Positions 48,333 through 61,874 of a DNA stretch of 64,000 bases are shown one piece after another; the stretch's first letter is position 1, and every line of letters starts with the position of its first letter. Origin of the DNA: Hofstenia miamia. Taxonomy: Eukaryota > Xenacoelomorpha > Acoela. Made by a program: the position numbers and the translations under genes. The stretch is taken from assembly GCA_004352715.1 (NCBI GenBank), contig SCFE01000055.1:661234-725233 (forward strand), read 5' to 3'. Below the pieces are notes generated by a model. The model worked only from the letters and a program-made list of their open reading frames with translations. It was not told the DNA's origin and ran no database searches.

Positions 48333-51108
48333 TGACTTTTGGATTTTTGTTGTTGACCAGGGAGCGCGACGCGAAAGATCTAAGAACGTTAAATCGGACG
48401 AACAAACCTGCTTAGAACGTTGTTGAAAGATAGGGCAACCGCTTAGAAATTGCTCGAAATGCAATATGTGTAATTATCTTTAAAGAACATGCAGATAACA
48501 AGCACTTACTTGCTTTAGTTCACTTGAGTTGTATTTTAAATGCAATTATCATCAGCATTATATGTGTTTGGTATCAAATATTCTTGGCAATCAGGAGTTA
48601 GTAAAATTTTAATTTCACACCAGGCATTATATTTTAAAAATTCTGAATTTTCCAATTTTTTGATAAATTTAATACTTTTAGTCTAAACTTAACCTAATTA
48701 TAATTCAACATTTGTCACTACAATAATTCCTTTGACTACCAATGTTAGTAAGTCCATTGGTTTATTCTTCCAGAAATAGTAGGATTGCAAGTAAAAATCC
48801 TTAAGTTGAAATGACACAAATATTTTTCTGCCTTATAATTATATCATTTAGAATTACAGTGTTTCTTGACCATGTACTAGTGTATTTCTTAATATTTCTT
48901 AACAGGTCTAGCTTTTTATGTCTGTAGCAATTTAAACATTAAAGAGTACAGTACTTTGAACATTCAAAAATAAGATTAGTTTTTATGTTATTTGACCTTG
49001 AACGTGATGGTCTGCAAGTTATTTGACTTTAAAATGCGTCAAAAGTTTTTCACTTTGATAAAGAAGCAATTTAGTAACATTGATTTTATATAAACTGATA
49101 TTTATCTTTATTCACTGTTATAATCTACAAAAAATATTGTCTCTCAGTGCATCCTTGCTTTGGATAATATAGTCGCAAGCTGTTTTCTAGGGATATTGGA
49201 AAAATAATTTATTATTGAAATTGATGACGCGTTTGTAACTAGGAAGTCATTTTTACCTAAAATAAATCTATTTATAAAATTTCTCTGAAAAAATATATGT
49301 TCGGCAAGTTCAATAAGTATTAAGCTATGTCTTAATCAAAAATTTATTAATTTACATCATTAAAACACAGCAGTGCTTTAATAGAAAATAAATGAAATGG
49401 TTTCAAATTTATGTTTTTCATCTTATGATAAATATAATGATTTGTATTTAAAACACTTGTTTGAAAACTAACCCTGTTAGACGTCATAACATTTGAAGAT
49501 TGCTAAATTTGCTATTAGTGTATTAAGAAAACTTTAAGTGTTATCAAAATTTTTTAAAATTATTAGAAAAGTGTGAAATTTACTATTTTTCAATTTTCAT
49601 CAAATTGTGCTGTTTTTCTTTAAAATTTCTAAAACGTCAATGTACGCCCTCCCTACTTGCATAAATGGATCGTTTTGCGATTCAATCATATACTAAGTCG
49701 ACATGCTTCAAAACCTCAATTAAATGTAGTACTCTATTTTGTTGAATGCTAAATATTTATTGTAATGCAATTATGAATTCAGAATAAGTTCTGCTATAAA
49801 AACTATTTTAGCGCTCACAAATAATTGAAATAAGTTTGTATTTCTATTATAATTAAATATTTAAAATAATCAATCATATCTAAAAAGGGAAATATGATAC
49901 ATATTAAGGAATGAAATATAATCAGAAAAAGAATATTATTTGGTAATTCTATCTCTTTGTTTTAGCTTAAATATTTTTCGATTTTGATTTTGATTCCATT
50001 GAGTCGATTACACTACCGCTTGAATTGACAAAATGTTTTATTATTAGCTACTCATTATATACATATGAAGCTAATAATTTTACAGCATTATATCAGATTT
50101 AAGGAGATGTTCACAAGAACTTATTAAATCTCCGAAATTAACATCAACATTTCTATTGTATTAATACTTTGCCTATATTTCCACAAACACCACAATTTAT
50201 TTTGTTATATTTTACATTTTTATCCCATAAAGTATAAATATTTATTGTTATCCCCCATATAGGGGTGGAATATAGAAGCTAACATTTTTTATCAAAACGT
50301 TCTGCTGAAATTGATTTAACAATATAATAGTAGTTCTTGTTAAAAAAGATGTTACCTGCAATCATCACAAAATTTCTTAGGAGCGCTTTTCAGAGATGTA
50401 TGCACGATCTGTTTACTGTTGATTACCCTGAATTTAAGTTCCACAATCAGTACTGCTTTCCATTTTCTGATTTTTTGAAGTATTATAAGAGAATTTCATG
50501 AAATACTTTGGTTTCTCTAAATTCAATTTTGAACAAAGTTATATCAAATCCATAATAAACTTTGACTGCAAATCTTATGTTAGAGATACAATTATTGGAT
50601 TGGTTACATTTCGAAATACTAATAAAAGTTGAATACAAGTGTTTTCTTCAGAATTTTTTATGGATTGCAACTGCTTTGAACTCGTTGAAGTCACAGCTTT
50701 GCTGAAGAATAATGCCAACTATCTCTAAAACAGTGTCAAGATTAGTATAGGCTGCTAATGATTTAGTCGGCTTAATTAAAGAAATAAGAAAATATTTTCA
50801 AAGCACACAGTTTTCTACAACCTTTTTTGTTTGATTTATCTATAGGTTCATTAACCATTTTTATTATAATTTCCATTCAACACCATGCTACGAATTTGTT
50901 TTCCAATTGCTCATTATATTATAAATTTATCAATTTAGAATTTTCAGAAAAAACCGCCGAGGTTGAGTTGATGCGACACCTGCACGGAGCATTCTCATCT
51001 ATTATATATTTTTATATATACATATATTCAGAAATATTTCTAGATGCATTTTCAACAGTGGATGATTGAAATACTAATTTCAGTATAGCATTAATAGATC
51101 CCATGCTT

Positions 51109-51109
<1 letters not shown>

Positions 51110-51155
<46 letters not shown>
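51110..51155. repeat. (TA)n microsatellite
   Basis: About 46 bp of TA repeat. Confidence 0.95.
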
Positions 51156-51159
<4 letters not shown>

Positions 51160-51565
51160 TATGTATAGATATATATTTATGGAAGAACATTTCTACATAA
51201 TGTTATTTTTTAAATAATCAAAAATTTGTACATTCAGTAGTATTTCTATATAGCGACCATTAGCAATGTAATAAAATTGTTTTATGACGAGCATTTTATA
51301 AAGATATTTATTTTAGCGATTAAATTAGGATGGTCCATGGAGGAGAAACATTCTTTTATCTTGTGAAAGTATAATTTTTTTCATTTCTGCGCTTCTAATT
51401 TATTTGCAGACACCACTGAACTCTGCAGATCCCTAAATTACTTCTCATTAAGCATATTTGCTAATTACACTAAGTTTCGTCACACAATAAACTTTTTGTA
51501 TCCTGGTTATTTTTTAAAATTATCAACGAAATGAAAATCATAGCCCAAGAAGGTTTATTCCTGCC

Positions 51566-51566
<1 letters not shown>

Positions 51567-51600
<34 letters not shown>
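51567..51600. repeat. (TA)n microsatellite
   Basis: About 34 bp of TA repeat. Confidence 0.95.
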
Positions 51601-51602
<2 letters not shown>

Positions 51603-52230
51603 TACACCAAAAACCTTTAGGTGAATAAAAAACCAGAATGCTTTTTCAAGAATTAAAATTTGAGACACCTAGATTTATTGTGGTATAGAATTTTCTCTAT
51701 TCTTAAATTAAGCTTTTTTAGATTATGTCTTTAATTCAAGTAGTTCTCTAAAACATTCTTATTGATTAAGAATGTTCTTGTAGTAAAAAGGAACAGATTA
51801 TTCGAGCAGATAAATTGCTTTCGATTAGCTTTTGCTATTAAAGCTAAATCAAAAGTATGAACATTTTTAAAAGCAAATAGCGTAATATCAAAATATTGAA
51901 ATTTGCCTTTATTATTGAAACAGGAAATAGTATATTGCTAAATGCTTATTAGAGGAAAACCAGATTTGCAGAGTCAGATAATCTAAAAAATAGATAAATA
52001 ATTATATTTTAACTAACCATAAAGGGGGGTATCTTAATAAATATGCGAAATAAATGTATTTAAGTCTTTTAATGGTCTAACACGGTATGCAGCCGCTGAG
52101 AGCCGGGTGTTGCGGAAAACGCTGGTACTGTATAATTTATTCTTCAAAAAACGTAGCACTTTTTCTCCTGAACGTGTATATATTTAAATGTACAGCACAA
52201 TGACAAAATCTTTTAAAAATTACAACTAAT

Positions 52231-52239
52231 GCCATCTAG
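52231..52239 (-). promoter_or_regulatory. CTAGATGGC motif (CTCF-like core)
   Basis: Reads ACGCTAGATGGCA on the - strand, 11 of 13 positions of the CTCF core. It faces the copy at 53301 about 1.1 kb away in opposite orientation. Confidence 0.3.
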
Positions 52240-52435
52240 CGTTCAATATACAGTAGGTTTTGTTAATTTTTACTTAAGGTGATTAGCACTTCAAGCCAAA
52301 ATACATTTGACTTTACTTCCTACTAATTTTTACAGTTATATTGTATATTAGCTACATGTTTGATTTTACAATCTTAGTAAATCGTAACATTCCGACTGCC
52401 CTGCCTATTAGAAAGTGACAGCGGGAACATGATTA

Positions 52436-52500
52436 AGCCTGACCCGATTTCGGGTATGAAATTTTCGAGTCAGGTTCGGGTGCAGAGATTAGATTGATAA
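52436..52500. repeat. Degenerate CCCGA/TCGGG-rich patch
   Basis: gcctgacccgatttcgggtatg ... gagtcaggttcgggtgcagag: a short GC-rich island built from ttcggg/cccga variants, of the same style as the hAT subterminal patches at 31.2 and 33.1 kb. Confidence 0.4.
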
Positions 52501-53300
52501 CTAGAAAATGCTAATCACCGCTTGATTTGAGAAAGATCCGAGCCGTTAACTAATACCAATGAATTACTGTTTCCCTCAAAAAATGTGATTGCTGTTAATG
52601 ATCATTTGTCATATTGTCACTCTCTACTACCTATGTAAATTCCTATGATTTATCTACTTATGCCTAGGCATTTGTAATTTTAATGCTGCACACAGCATTT
52701 CAATGCTATGCCGTTGTACGTTGTTTTTTGAATTTTAATCGTTTTAAATGAGAATTTACTAAATAATTGGGTGAAATCGCAAATTACATTAGAAAGAACT
52801 GAAACAATTACTGAATTGAATCACTTAGTTATTAGAAAAACATTGTTAAAGTTCATTGTTAACGAACGCTTTCAAGCTACGCTAATTTTGAAAATTATTT
52901 AAATAATTTTATTTTTTTAACTGAAACAAATTCATTAGAAATTTTGAATAGAATAGCCTAAACTGCCATTTCTTTCAATAATATGAAGTTGTAAAATCGT
53001 GCAAATCATGAATATATTGAAGTCAAATTCACCCACTATCGAACTTAGAACCTAAATAATAAAAACTTAATGCTTAATTTAAATCTATTCTATATTTAAT
53101 TTTTCAAAATCTGCAATATTTATCATTTATTCACCCAAAAATATTACAGACATAATTATAGTCATGAAAATACAGTTTCCATGGTCTGTAATTTTGACTC
53201 ATGAAACTTGCCATGATTTCTTCAAATTACATTTTTATCTTTTATGTTTAATAAATGTGATATTAAGTTTTATACATTTCAATGATATTAACATGTGTCG

Positions 53301-53309
53301 CTAGATGGC
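53301..53309 (+). promoter_or_regulatory. CTAGATGGC motif (CTCF-like core)
   Basis: Reads TCGCTAGATGGCG, 11 of 13 positions of the CTCF core. Confidence 0.3.
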
Positions 53310-54855
53310 GTAAAAAGTTTAAATATTAATTGTTGCTAATAAGGTTTTACTGTATTGAAAAAATGATCTATATAAATATATATATAAGAATCTTTGTCTT
53401 TGGATTCACTCTATTGATCAGGCTAAACTCTGAACAGCACTCCGAATGTTAAACAAAGAATGTGCTGCATTGCATTTCCCTTCGGGTGTCTGTAGATTAC
53501 TACCAAAATTTGAAGTATACTATTAATGAAATATAAATTCATGATAATGATTTACTTGAATCGCTGTTTGGGATTTTTACCTGGTAAGAGTGTCTTCGCA
53601 GAAGCCAATTATTTTTTCAAAAGTATCGATTTGCGAGACACTTAACTCGATAATGTTGTATTTTAATTCAGCCCTCTAGGGAGAACATGTGCATAACAAC
53701 AATATCATTTACAAAAGACTGTGATGTTGCAATTAATATTGTTGATATGAACCCATTAGTAACATATTAAAGACTTTTCCAGAAAATCTTATTTTGCTGA
53801 GTAGCAATAATTGACGAAAGTAACGTACCGCAAACAGAGTTCTATGTAATCAATATTTAAAATTTTTAAGCAAATCAAGAACTGATCAAATAAATATTTT
53901 TGCAATTTTTGGTAGATTAATTCCTTACTTTTGAAAAAATCAAACATTTGTAATCATAACTACGATATTCACTGCAAAAGTTTCCGCTGAGGAGGGCAAT
54001 GGATGAAAAAGGGCTAAGCTTGTTCTTTTGGTAATTGCCATTGGGAGCAATTATAGTAATAATAGTATTAAGTTATAATAGCTCAAAATTAGCTCGTTCA
54101 CAGAAACTAGATTAAAGGCATTATTGTTGAAAAAAATTTCAACAATGATGTTTTTCAGGTTTTTATGGATATGAAGTTCCATATTAGAGTATATCATATA
54201 TTTCATAAAAAGGCGTAGCAGTTCCAATTAATGTTATTTCTGTAGATATAAATTATTGAGTTTGATATCAAATGTTCTGTTTTTGCGAATTTTGATTAAT
54301 TTATTAGGAGTAAAATTATCAATTTTCGCATATAGTAATTGCAGGCAAGAAGATTATAGACAGGTATTTTGCCTGTTCCATGTTCAAGTGAACCTTTCTT
54401 TATATAGGAAAATCAAAGTAAATGCATATTCCCTATTTTATCTGTGTCAAGTAACCATTAATACGTGTGCATTGCAAATTTACAAACTGTTGCTTAAGCA
54501 TATCTTTTTCAATGGCATAATGCACTTTATACTCGTGATTATATATATATATATTATATATAGTGTCAAACAACTTCTTAGAGATGAAGTTCCTTCATTA
54601 AGTCGGCAAAATATTACTTCTTATGGATATCCACATATATAGAATCTACAAATTTGTGACAGCATACCAAATTAATAGAATATTACATTTTACGTAAACT
54701 AATTATTCAGCTAAATGTAACAAAGGACGTATTTCAAAATAATATAACTGTATGATTTTATTTTTAACATTGTAATAGTCGTTTTGCTTTCATCTAGTTA
54801 TCAAAGAAAAATAGTGTCAAGTAAGAGTGTTGTTCATTATTTTTCGTCTGGCAAC

Positions 54856-55069
54856 GAAAGCAATTGCCGTAATATTTTATCACACCAATGTTTGAAATTC
54901 AATGAATAGCGTCGCAGATAATTTTAATAGACATTGAAATTGATGTCTACTATTTAGTACNNNNGAAAGCAATTGCCGTAATATTTTATCACACCAATGT
55001 TTGAAATTCAATGAATAGCGTCGCAGATTATTTTAATAGACATTGAAATTGATGTCTACTATTTAGTAC
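54856..55069. repeat. 105-bp direct repeat around a 4-N gap
   Basis: 54856-54960 and 54965-55069 match except one A/T difference seen; the gap is 54961-54964. A likely unmerged contig overlap. Confidence 0.9.
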
Positions 55070-56162
55070 CTGGATGCAACAGGCCCATTCCCAAATGAGA
55101 CCAGTAATTTTTATTAAACAAAGTTTATTTTTAGTAAAATAATAAACAAAATTTAGAGCAATTTTCAATATATTTCTTGAATTTTTAAAGAAAGAATGTT
55201 TTAAGTTTTACTTAAAGATAATGTATTATATAAATTAATTATATGTTAGCTAAAATAATTTTTTGTTTCAATAGAGTAAAAATAGTATAATTAAATTAAA
55301 GTCTATTTCAAAGTATGAACTATATAAATTAAATGGCTCCTAGCAAACTTAATCTTCCTGTAGTTTACTCTTTTAATGCGAATAGTATTGCCCGATACAG
55401 AACAAGAATAGCAAGGCGTATAGGTGTTTTAGATTGTTTACGAAAGATGTCTTGAGCAGTTGAGAATAAGAAATGGACAGAAAAAAGTATGAGATTGTAA
55501 ATTTTTATTAAGCACTTGACCTTAAGTAATGAACATAAAGTGAAGTTGGAAAGGAAACATTATCACTACAAATGGGAAAAGCAGCTTGTGAAATTGACAA
55601 TGAAAAGTTTAATCGGATTCGAAATTTGTAAGTTAGAAGGTCAAAGTTTCAAATGAAAGTTCTGTCAATTGGTGATGGTCTGATACATTATTTTGGATTT
55701 GGATATATTGCATGTAAATCTGATTGAGTTGTGTTCAAAATATCTGATGCATTTGCCACTTTGCCCTAAACTGCAAAAAGCAACATAGTGGGGGATCAAA
55801 ATCAATGAAGCTGGCAATTGAGCATGCATACCCATCATAGCTACAAACCAGCTCATCTAAATTTCAGTAATATCTTTGCAAGAAAAATGCTTCCACTATT
55901 AAATTATATAAGGTTCAAAATCACTGATTGCATAATCTTAAGGCTCATTAATTAGGATATACTTAGTTAATTATGATCATGTTCATCAGAATAGCTAATG
56001 GATTCCTCTAATTGCATGTCTAATTATAGTAATATTAGATTTATGAATTTAAATTACTGCAGATTTTCAAAGTATTTATTAACTTTATTTATATTAGTAG
56101 TATTGCCAAAATTATAGTTTAAGAAGTGCGGCTAACTGGAAACAATTTGAAAGTATTTTTAC

Positions 56163-56458
56163 TAGAGTCTGCACGAACGGTCCGGTCACTTCTTTGAGAA
56201 CCAGTCACTTGATATCGTTGACAGCAACGGCACCAAACAACAAAACCCGAGTCAGACCAGGAAGAAACCGGGAACCGGTGCAACTTTTCAATGTCAATTG
56301 AAATCGGAACCAACTTCGAGAATATTAGCTATTATATGAATTTGCTGCAAGCATAAAAAATGTAGGGAAGCGGGACTTAATATTAAGGATTGGACCGGAA
56401 CGGGGTTTGAAAAATTTGAGCACTGAACGGTACGCAAAATTAGGGTTCTCACAGGTCT
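56163..56458. mobile_element. Possible old hAT-type MITE with GGTCC/ACCGG-rich interior
   Basis: Loose inverted ends (tagagtctgcacgaac at left, gttctcacaggtctta at right, about 9 of 16 matching) bracket about 300 bp containing repeated ggtccggt, gaaccgg and accggaacgg. The flanking 8-mers do not match convincingly. Strong GC-skewed islands like this also occur at the ends of the hAT relic at 31-33 kb. Confidence 0.35.
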
Positions 56459-57309
56459 TAATCTAAATCCTGTTTCTTTTTTTGTCTGTTTTTACTTGGA
56501 ACAACTGATCCAAATATGACAGAGGAAATACTTATATGTACGTAGCTATGATTGAATGCAACATTCTCTGTTTATATTAATCTAAATCTTAAAATACAGA
56601 ATGTCTTTCTTTTCATTAGGACAAACGCAATTATCTTAGTTATTATGAGGACATACTTATTAACATAGATATAAATGTGGAATTCAATGCAACCCAGTTT
56701 ATGAAAAAATGGGATTTTAGAATGTGGTAGAGCTGCGATATAATAAAAAACATAAATTCATTCAGAACAGCATATCCAACTGAAATATTTTATAACTCGG
56801 AAAAAATTGAATGCGTAGTCGAGTAATAAAGTTAAGTGCTACATCATGCAGTAGAAGATTTATCTCCATTTATTAAATAAACTTGTAACAGATGTCATTA
56901 ATTCAATCCTGTCAGAGTAACCGCATCTAATTCGCTAAACAGTGAATTGCTGTAATTGACGTGCACGTGAATAAATTCTGTGGAATCTAAATTATCCGAG
57001 AGCTTGCTGCATTTACGAATTAATTGAGTTGAATGGGAGACAATTTGAGTTAATTTGGGGGTAGTTTTACAGACGGTTACTTCCCATTGTCCGATGCTAT
57101 AAATTCCTTTGTGGCTCTGGGAATTAACGTTTTTGCCAAATTAAGCAAAACAATGAATTTTTTCATTAAATTAGGTAATAATTTTAACCTTGGAAAATTT
57201 TAGGTTGTCCTAATTACCAAGCTTTGGTTCTATGTATTTCACTATTCTTCATAGTTGAAGATACAATCTTTATATTGCCAACATTTATAATTACATGCCT
57301 TTATCTTAA

Positions 57310-58530
57310 GTGTATGTTAATGATTTAAGTCAAAAGGTAAAATGTAACCGATTGCAATATGCAGATGATGCTATATTCTACTCAAATGAATGTCTTCAAA
57401 ATGGAATGCTAAATTAGATTCACAATGATTAAGCACAATTGTACCTAGTAAAACCTGGAAATTCTCATATTAATACTAGGAGAAAGAAATCAATATTTTA
57501 TGGCATTTTCAGTAAACTTAAACTACCTGGGAATTCTTAAAAATCTTTCATGATTTTTTAAGAAATATTTAAAAACTCATAGTGCAAAATCTATTGACGA
57601 TATCGACACTCTTCAAGTCTTCAGAGCCTCAATGAATAGTTAATCCCACGGCTTATATGTACCTTAAAATTAGGTATGGAAATAATTTAAATATTTTTAA
57701 AATATCAGAAATTTCAGAGAATCTTCTCAAATTCTTTAGGCGCATCAATACAATTTTCAAGTTTACATTCAGGCTTGTTCGCCAAATAGATCTGTTCATG
57801 CCTTCCTATTTCCAAATTTGCTAATGGGTTTAGAGAAATTTTTGTAAATGTGTAGAAAACGGTTTGTAACTCTAAAAGCACACCAGGTTGTTTAGGTTAA
57901 CCAATTGAAAAATTTTAAATATTGGTTGTTATTTTTATCAGCACTCCTTATTTGACAATCAGCTACCTTTGTGATGAAAAAATTACTATTTCAATAAACT
58001 CCTTTTGTTGTTTTAGGAGGTTAATCATTTCGAAAATTAAAATTAATTTAATTCATTCATTAGGTATTTACTATTTTAAACATGCTAGGCTTCTTTAACT
58101 CTGAATATAATAGAAAAATCTAGCTACAAATTCAGTAGGCTCATAAGAGTTGTATGGATAATTCAAGATTAAGAAAACTTAAGTGCTAAGATACATGACC
58201 ATCTTGTATTAATTAAACGTCTAAGCTAACTACTTTTTACAGGATTATCAACATATTTATTCTGCATATGATTCTGTTAGTTTTTAAAATGTATCATTCT
58301 CTTATTAATCGTCTTTGCATTAGTGCTCAACCCTAACAAAATTAAAATTAGAATAATACAGAAATCTTTTAAGAACACTACAATGCGAATCTGGAATTTT
58401 CTAAGTCAAGCAATAAAGCAAATTTAAAAATTTAAGCATTTCACATTTCAAGCAAAATATGACTTCGAACTCTTTCCTTACAGAAAGACCTTAACTCAAA
58501 TAAAGAGAGCTAAATTCTAGAATATATAAT
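57310..58530 (+). pseudogene. Second non-LTR (LINE) reverse transcriptase relic
   Basis: From 57317 the + strand encodes YVNDLSQKVKCNRLQYADDAIFYSN, quoted here as two blocks: YVNDLSQK and QYADDAIFYS. The catalytic YADD (57358-57369) is intact and a stop follows 17 codons later. Further right are FKMYHSLINRLC (about 58285-58320) and KSFKNTTMRIWNFLSQAIKQ (about 58365-58425). The latter is similar to the C-terminal I-W-N-x-L-P-x-x-I-K block of Jockey/CR1-type elements. The order and strand agree with one decayed element. Frameshifts and stops separate the blocks. Confidence 0.55.
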
Positions 58531-59059
58531 ATAATTATATAATCAAATTAAATTTTCCAAATTCATATATTTTTGGACGCCATTTACACACATTTTTTAT
58601 CATCTGAATGAAATACAAAAGTTACCATTATAATTAGGTATGTATATTTTAACTTTGCTGCTTTTAGTCAAAGAAATTTAGAGTTTTAATTAAAAACATT
58701 ATCAAGTTGTACAATTCTTAGAAAATAGCAGACTGCTTATAAGTAAAAAAGTGGAATAATCCTATTTGATAAATATTTTTAATGCCAATCTTAATGCTAT
58801 AATGATTATGTATTAGTGAATGGGTAGGGATAAAAATGATGAATGTTTCAGGTAAAATTTTTCAAACTGAAATTTCAAGACGAATATGTAATCTTTACAA
58901 TCTCATAATAATGTATGAAAAATGCATTGGGATAAAAACTTTCGAAAATGATTCGTAAAATTTGCATTTAAAAGAATCCCAAAATGAACTTTAGGGTTGT
59001 TAATGTTGTAGAAAATAAATATCTGATCCATTCTGCCAATTCAAGATGAACTCAAACTC

Positions 59060-59290
59060 GGATCCGGGTTATGTACATGTACAAAATTGCTCAATTTCAA
59101 AAGAAAAGGAAGGGTTCACATTCAGATGTCGACCATCGTTCATGAGGTACTTTCTGGTATATGCCATTATTTTGCAAAATCAATAAACATATAATATTAC
59201 GGTACTGATTATCAAGTACATTTAGAATGTGAACTTTCTTACAAAATTGGCCAAGATAGGATTCCGGGTTGTGTACAGGTACACTCAGGA
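59060..59290. repeat. Nested direct and inverted repeats
   Basis: gatccgggttatgtaca (about 59060) recurs as gattccgggttgtgtaca (about 59258) in the same orientation. Between them GTTCACATTC (59114-59123) is inverted as GAATGTGAAC (59225-59234). The paired architecture suggests an old mobile element, but no target duplication is evident. Confidence 0.4.
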
Positions 59291-61578
59291 TCTAAATGGA
59301 ATAATTGTATCCAATAACACCCCTGGTTAAACAAGTTTAAATTTATGTACATAAATTTACTTAGATATAGTTATTCACAGTAATGTTTAAACGAGTTATT
59401 TGGATTACGTCTGAGTTAATTTATCAGTGAGCGTCACCACTTCAAATAGGAATTTATTGGAAGGATTAATACTGAATACAACAGATTTCCTTTGCATGAA
59501 CCATTGGAAATGTTCTTCTGTTCCCCTAGTAAAGAAAATCAAATAAATTATTTTCACGTTAAACTGTATGATGTCGATGGTCTAGACAAAATAATCCTCT
59601 AATCTAATATTAAAAATATTGAATATTATTTAATAAGCAGAAAGCTGATCGTCATATTCCAGATTCCTACGATGGCAACACATTGTTTATGTTAAAGATT
59701 TGCTTGATTTATCTGTTATGTTATACAATCTAAGCAGGATTTAATAGCATCAGTATATTGTTATGTGTATATTTTCAACAACAGTGGTGTTTTTTTGTAG
59801 TATTTTTTTTGATTCTCAATGAAATTCAGTGAATGAGTAAATATGTTTACCCACATTCAACAACCACTGGTAAATTAGAAAAGTGCGGTTAAATCTTTGA
59901 GGTATTTAAAGACAGATGTCATTTTCGGTATTATCTTTGCTCCATGCTTAGTAATTGAAACTTTCTATAACAATTCTAACTGATGAATAAATTCAATATT
60001 TTCAAGATATGATATTTCATTGCAAGGTAAAAACAAATATAAAATTTTATCCAGGTGAAGAATGAATAAGCATGGGGCTGCGATATATTTATGCATGATA
60101 TTTCATTGAGAAAAAAGATTACTTAACAACCCCTTCTTGAAGAAGGTCGTGGTGGTTGGTCTATGTTGCTTGAGTAGAAACTCTTCATTTAAATCCATGC
60201 TTAAAATAAAACCTTTGCTAAATAATACGCATAGCCAAATTCTACACACATTTTTAACAATGGAACAGTACTAGAATAATTTATCAAAAAAGTCACTCTA
60301 TGTCTGCCTTGCTTTCTCTTAACACAATTGCGTAACCGTTAAAAAATCCTATAAACGAAATTTTAAAATATTCAAGTAAAAATAGCATGCAAAAAGCAAG
60401 TAAGAAAGCAGGTTACTTTCAAAAAATCTAAGATCCGATCGTAATAAGAGAAAGAAAAATTTTGGTCTGAGCAGTTAGCTGGGAAGACCATTGAATTTGG
60501 ATCATCTTAGGTTTAGGCTTGCTAACATCGGCCTTTTATTATAATTGGGTCTTCAGCAGACATTCGGTCGAAATTAGACTAATATTGAATTTCGATTTAT
60601 TTGGACTTCAAAGCAAAAATAAGTTGGACTGGCCATTTGCCACTTTCAGTTTTAAGAACACACCTATCATTCCGATAGATTACATCATCATTGATTAGTT
60701 TCAATAACAAACCTTAACATATGATTAATGTCTAGTGCCTTTAGATACTAATTGGTTTTTGAGAATATTTGATATTGTAATCAGTCTTAATTGAGGAAGG
60801 AATGGATGACATTACACATGAAAGTTCCTAATTTTGTAAATTGAACGTAAATTGAGATTATTCTTGTGTTTATTAGGCAAGCCATTCAAATTGATAATCT
60901 CAGCTAGAAGGCTATGGATTACATCTAACTAATAACATCAATTACAGAATTGCAATATATAAATAAGACAAAATATTTCAAACTTGCCATATATTTCCAA
61001 ATCATCTGATTTGGAAATTATCAGGCTTTTGAAATTATTTTATATAAAAATGTCTTTCGAAATTTACTTGCAATCTCAAGCCTTGAATATTGGAAATGAT
61101 TGTTGTTTGAAATAAATATTTTAAATTTAAATCATTTGCTATAATGTCACAGTCATTAACTATTCCGATTGAGCAAAAAAGAAATTATGTGAGGGATATG
61201 TTTATTTTCAGAGGCATAAAGTAACTACCGAGTGTAACTGTTATTTCTGAAAATATTTTTTTAGGCGATAGAAAATTGATTGATCAATGAGGTAAAAGAA
61301 ATACTTTTGCCGTATGATGTATTTCGAGAGTTAGTCTTACACCATGTCCTTGTGCTGATTTCAAGTTCATAGGAAAATTGGGCATAAATTTATAAAATTT
61401 TTGGTGATGTCAATTGAACAAATTGAGTATTTTGAAATCCTATTTTAAGATTTAGATGATACTTAGAATCATTTATTAATACATAGGTGCTATTGAAGAT
61501 CACAAAAATTTGCTTTTAACGTCAAAATTTAATATCAGTATTTCACATGCAAACATTAAATATTCAATATGCAGTGTG

Positions 61579-61834
61579 TGAATAACTAATATTTGGGATA
61601 AATATTTTTAATATAAATCAAAATAAGTTATGCACACTTCTTGTTATAAGATATATGAATAAATTCAAAGGGTATATATATATNNNNNNNNNNNNNNNNN
61701 NNNNNNNNNNNNNNNNNNNNNNNNNNNNNNNNNNNNNNNNTGAATAACTAATATTTGGGATAAATATTTTTAATATAAATCAAAATAAGTTATGCACACT
61801 TCTTGTTATAAGATATATGAATAAATTCAAAGGG
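61579..61834. repeat. 94-bp direct repeat around a 57-N gap
   Basis: 61579-61672 and 61741-61834 match; the copies then differ where the TA repeat begins (extra cattga in copy 2). The gap is 61684-61740. A likely unmerged overlap ending in a TA repeat. Confidence 0.9.
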
Positions 61835-61837
61835 CAT

Positions 61838-61839
<2 letters not shown>

Positions 61840-61870
<31 letters not shown>
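61840..61870. repeat. (TA)n microsatellite
   Basis: About 31 bp of TA repeat, directly abutting the gggtgattcac end of the mariner-like fragment. Confidence 0.95.

Positions 61871-61874
<4 letters not shown>

Noticed and set aside
54256-54642. 128-codon open frame on the + strand
   Set aside because: It has no ATG start, runs through a (TA)n tract, is Ile/Leu/Tyr-rich as expected for AT-rich DNA, and I recognise no domain. Its C-terminal VPSLSRQNITSYGYPHI looks protein-like but the only acceptor nearby is a TA repeat.
60132-60146. CCTTCTTGAAGAAGG palindrome as a heat-shock element
   Set aside because: Contains TTCnnGAA but lacks a third unit and is not near any promoter I can identify.
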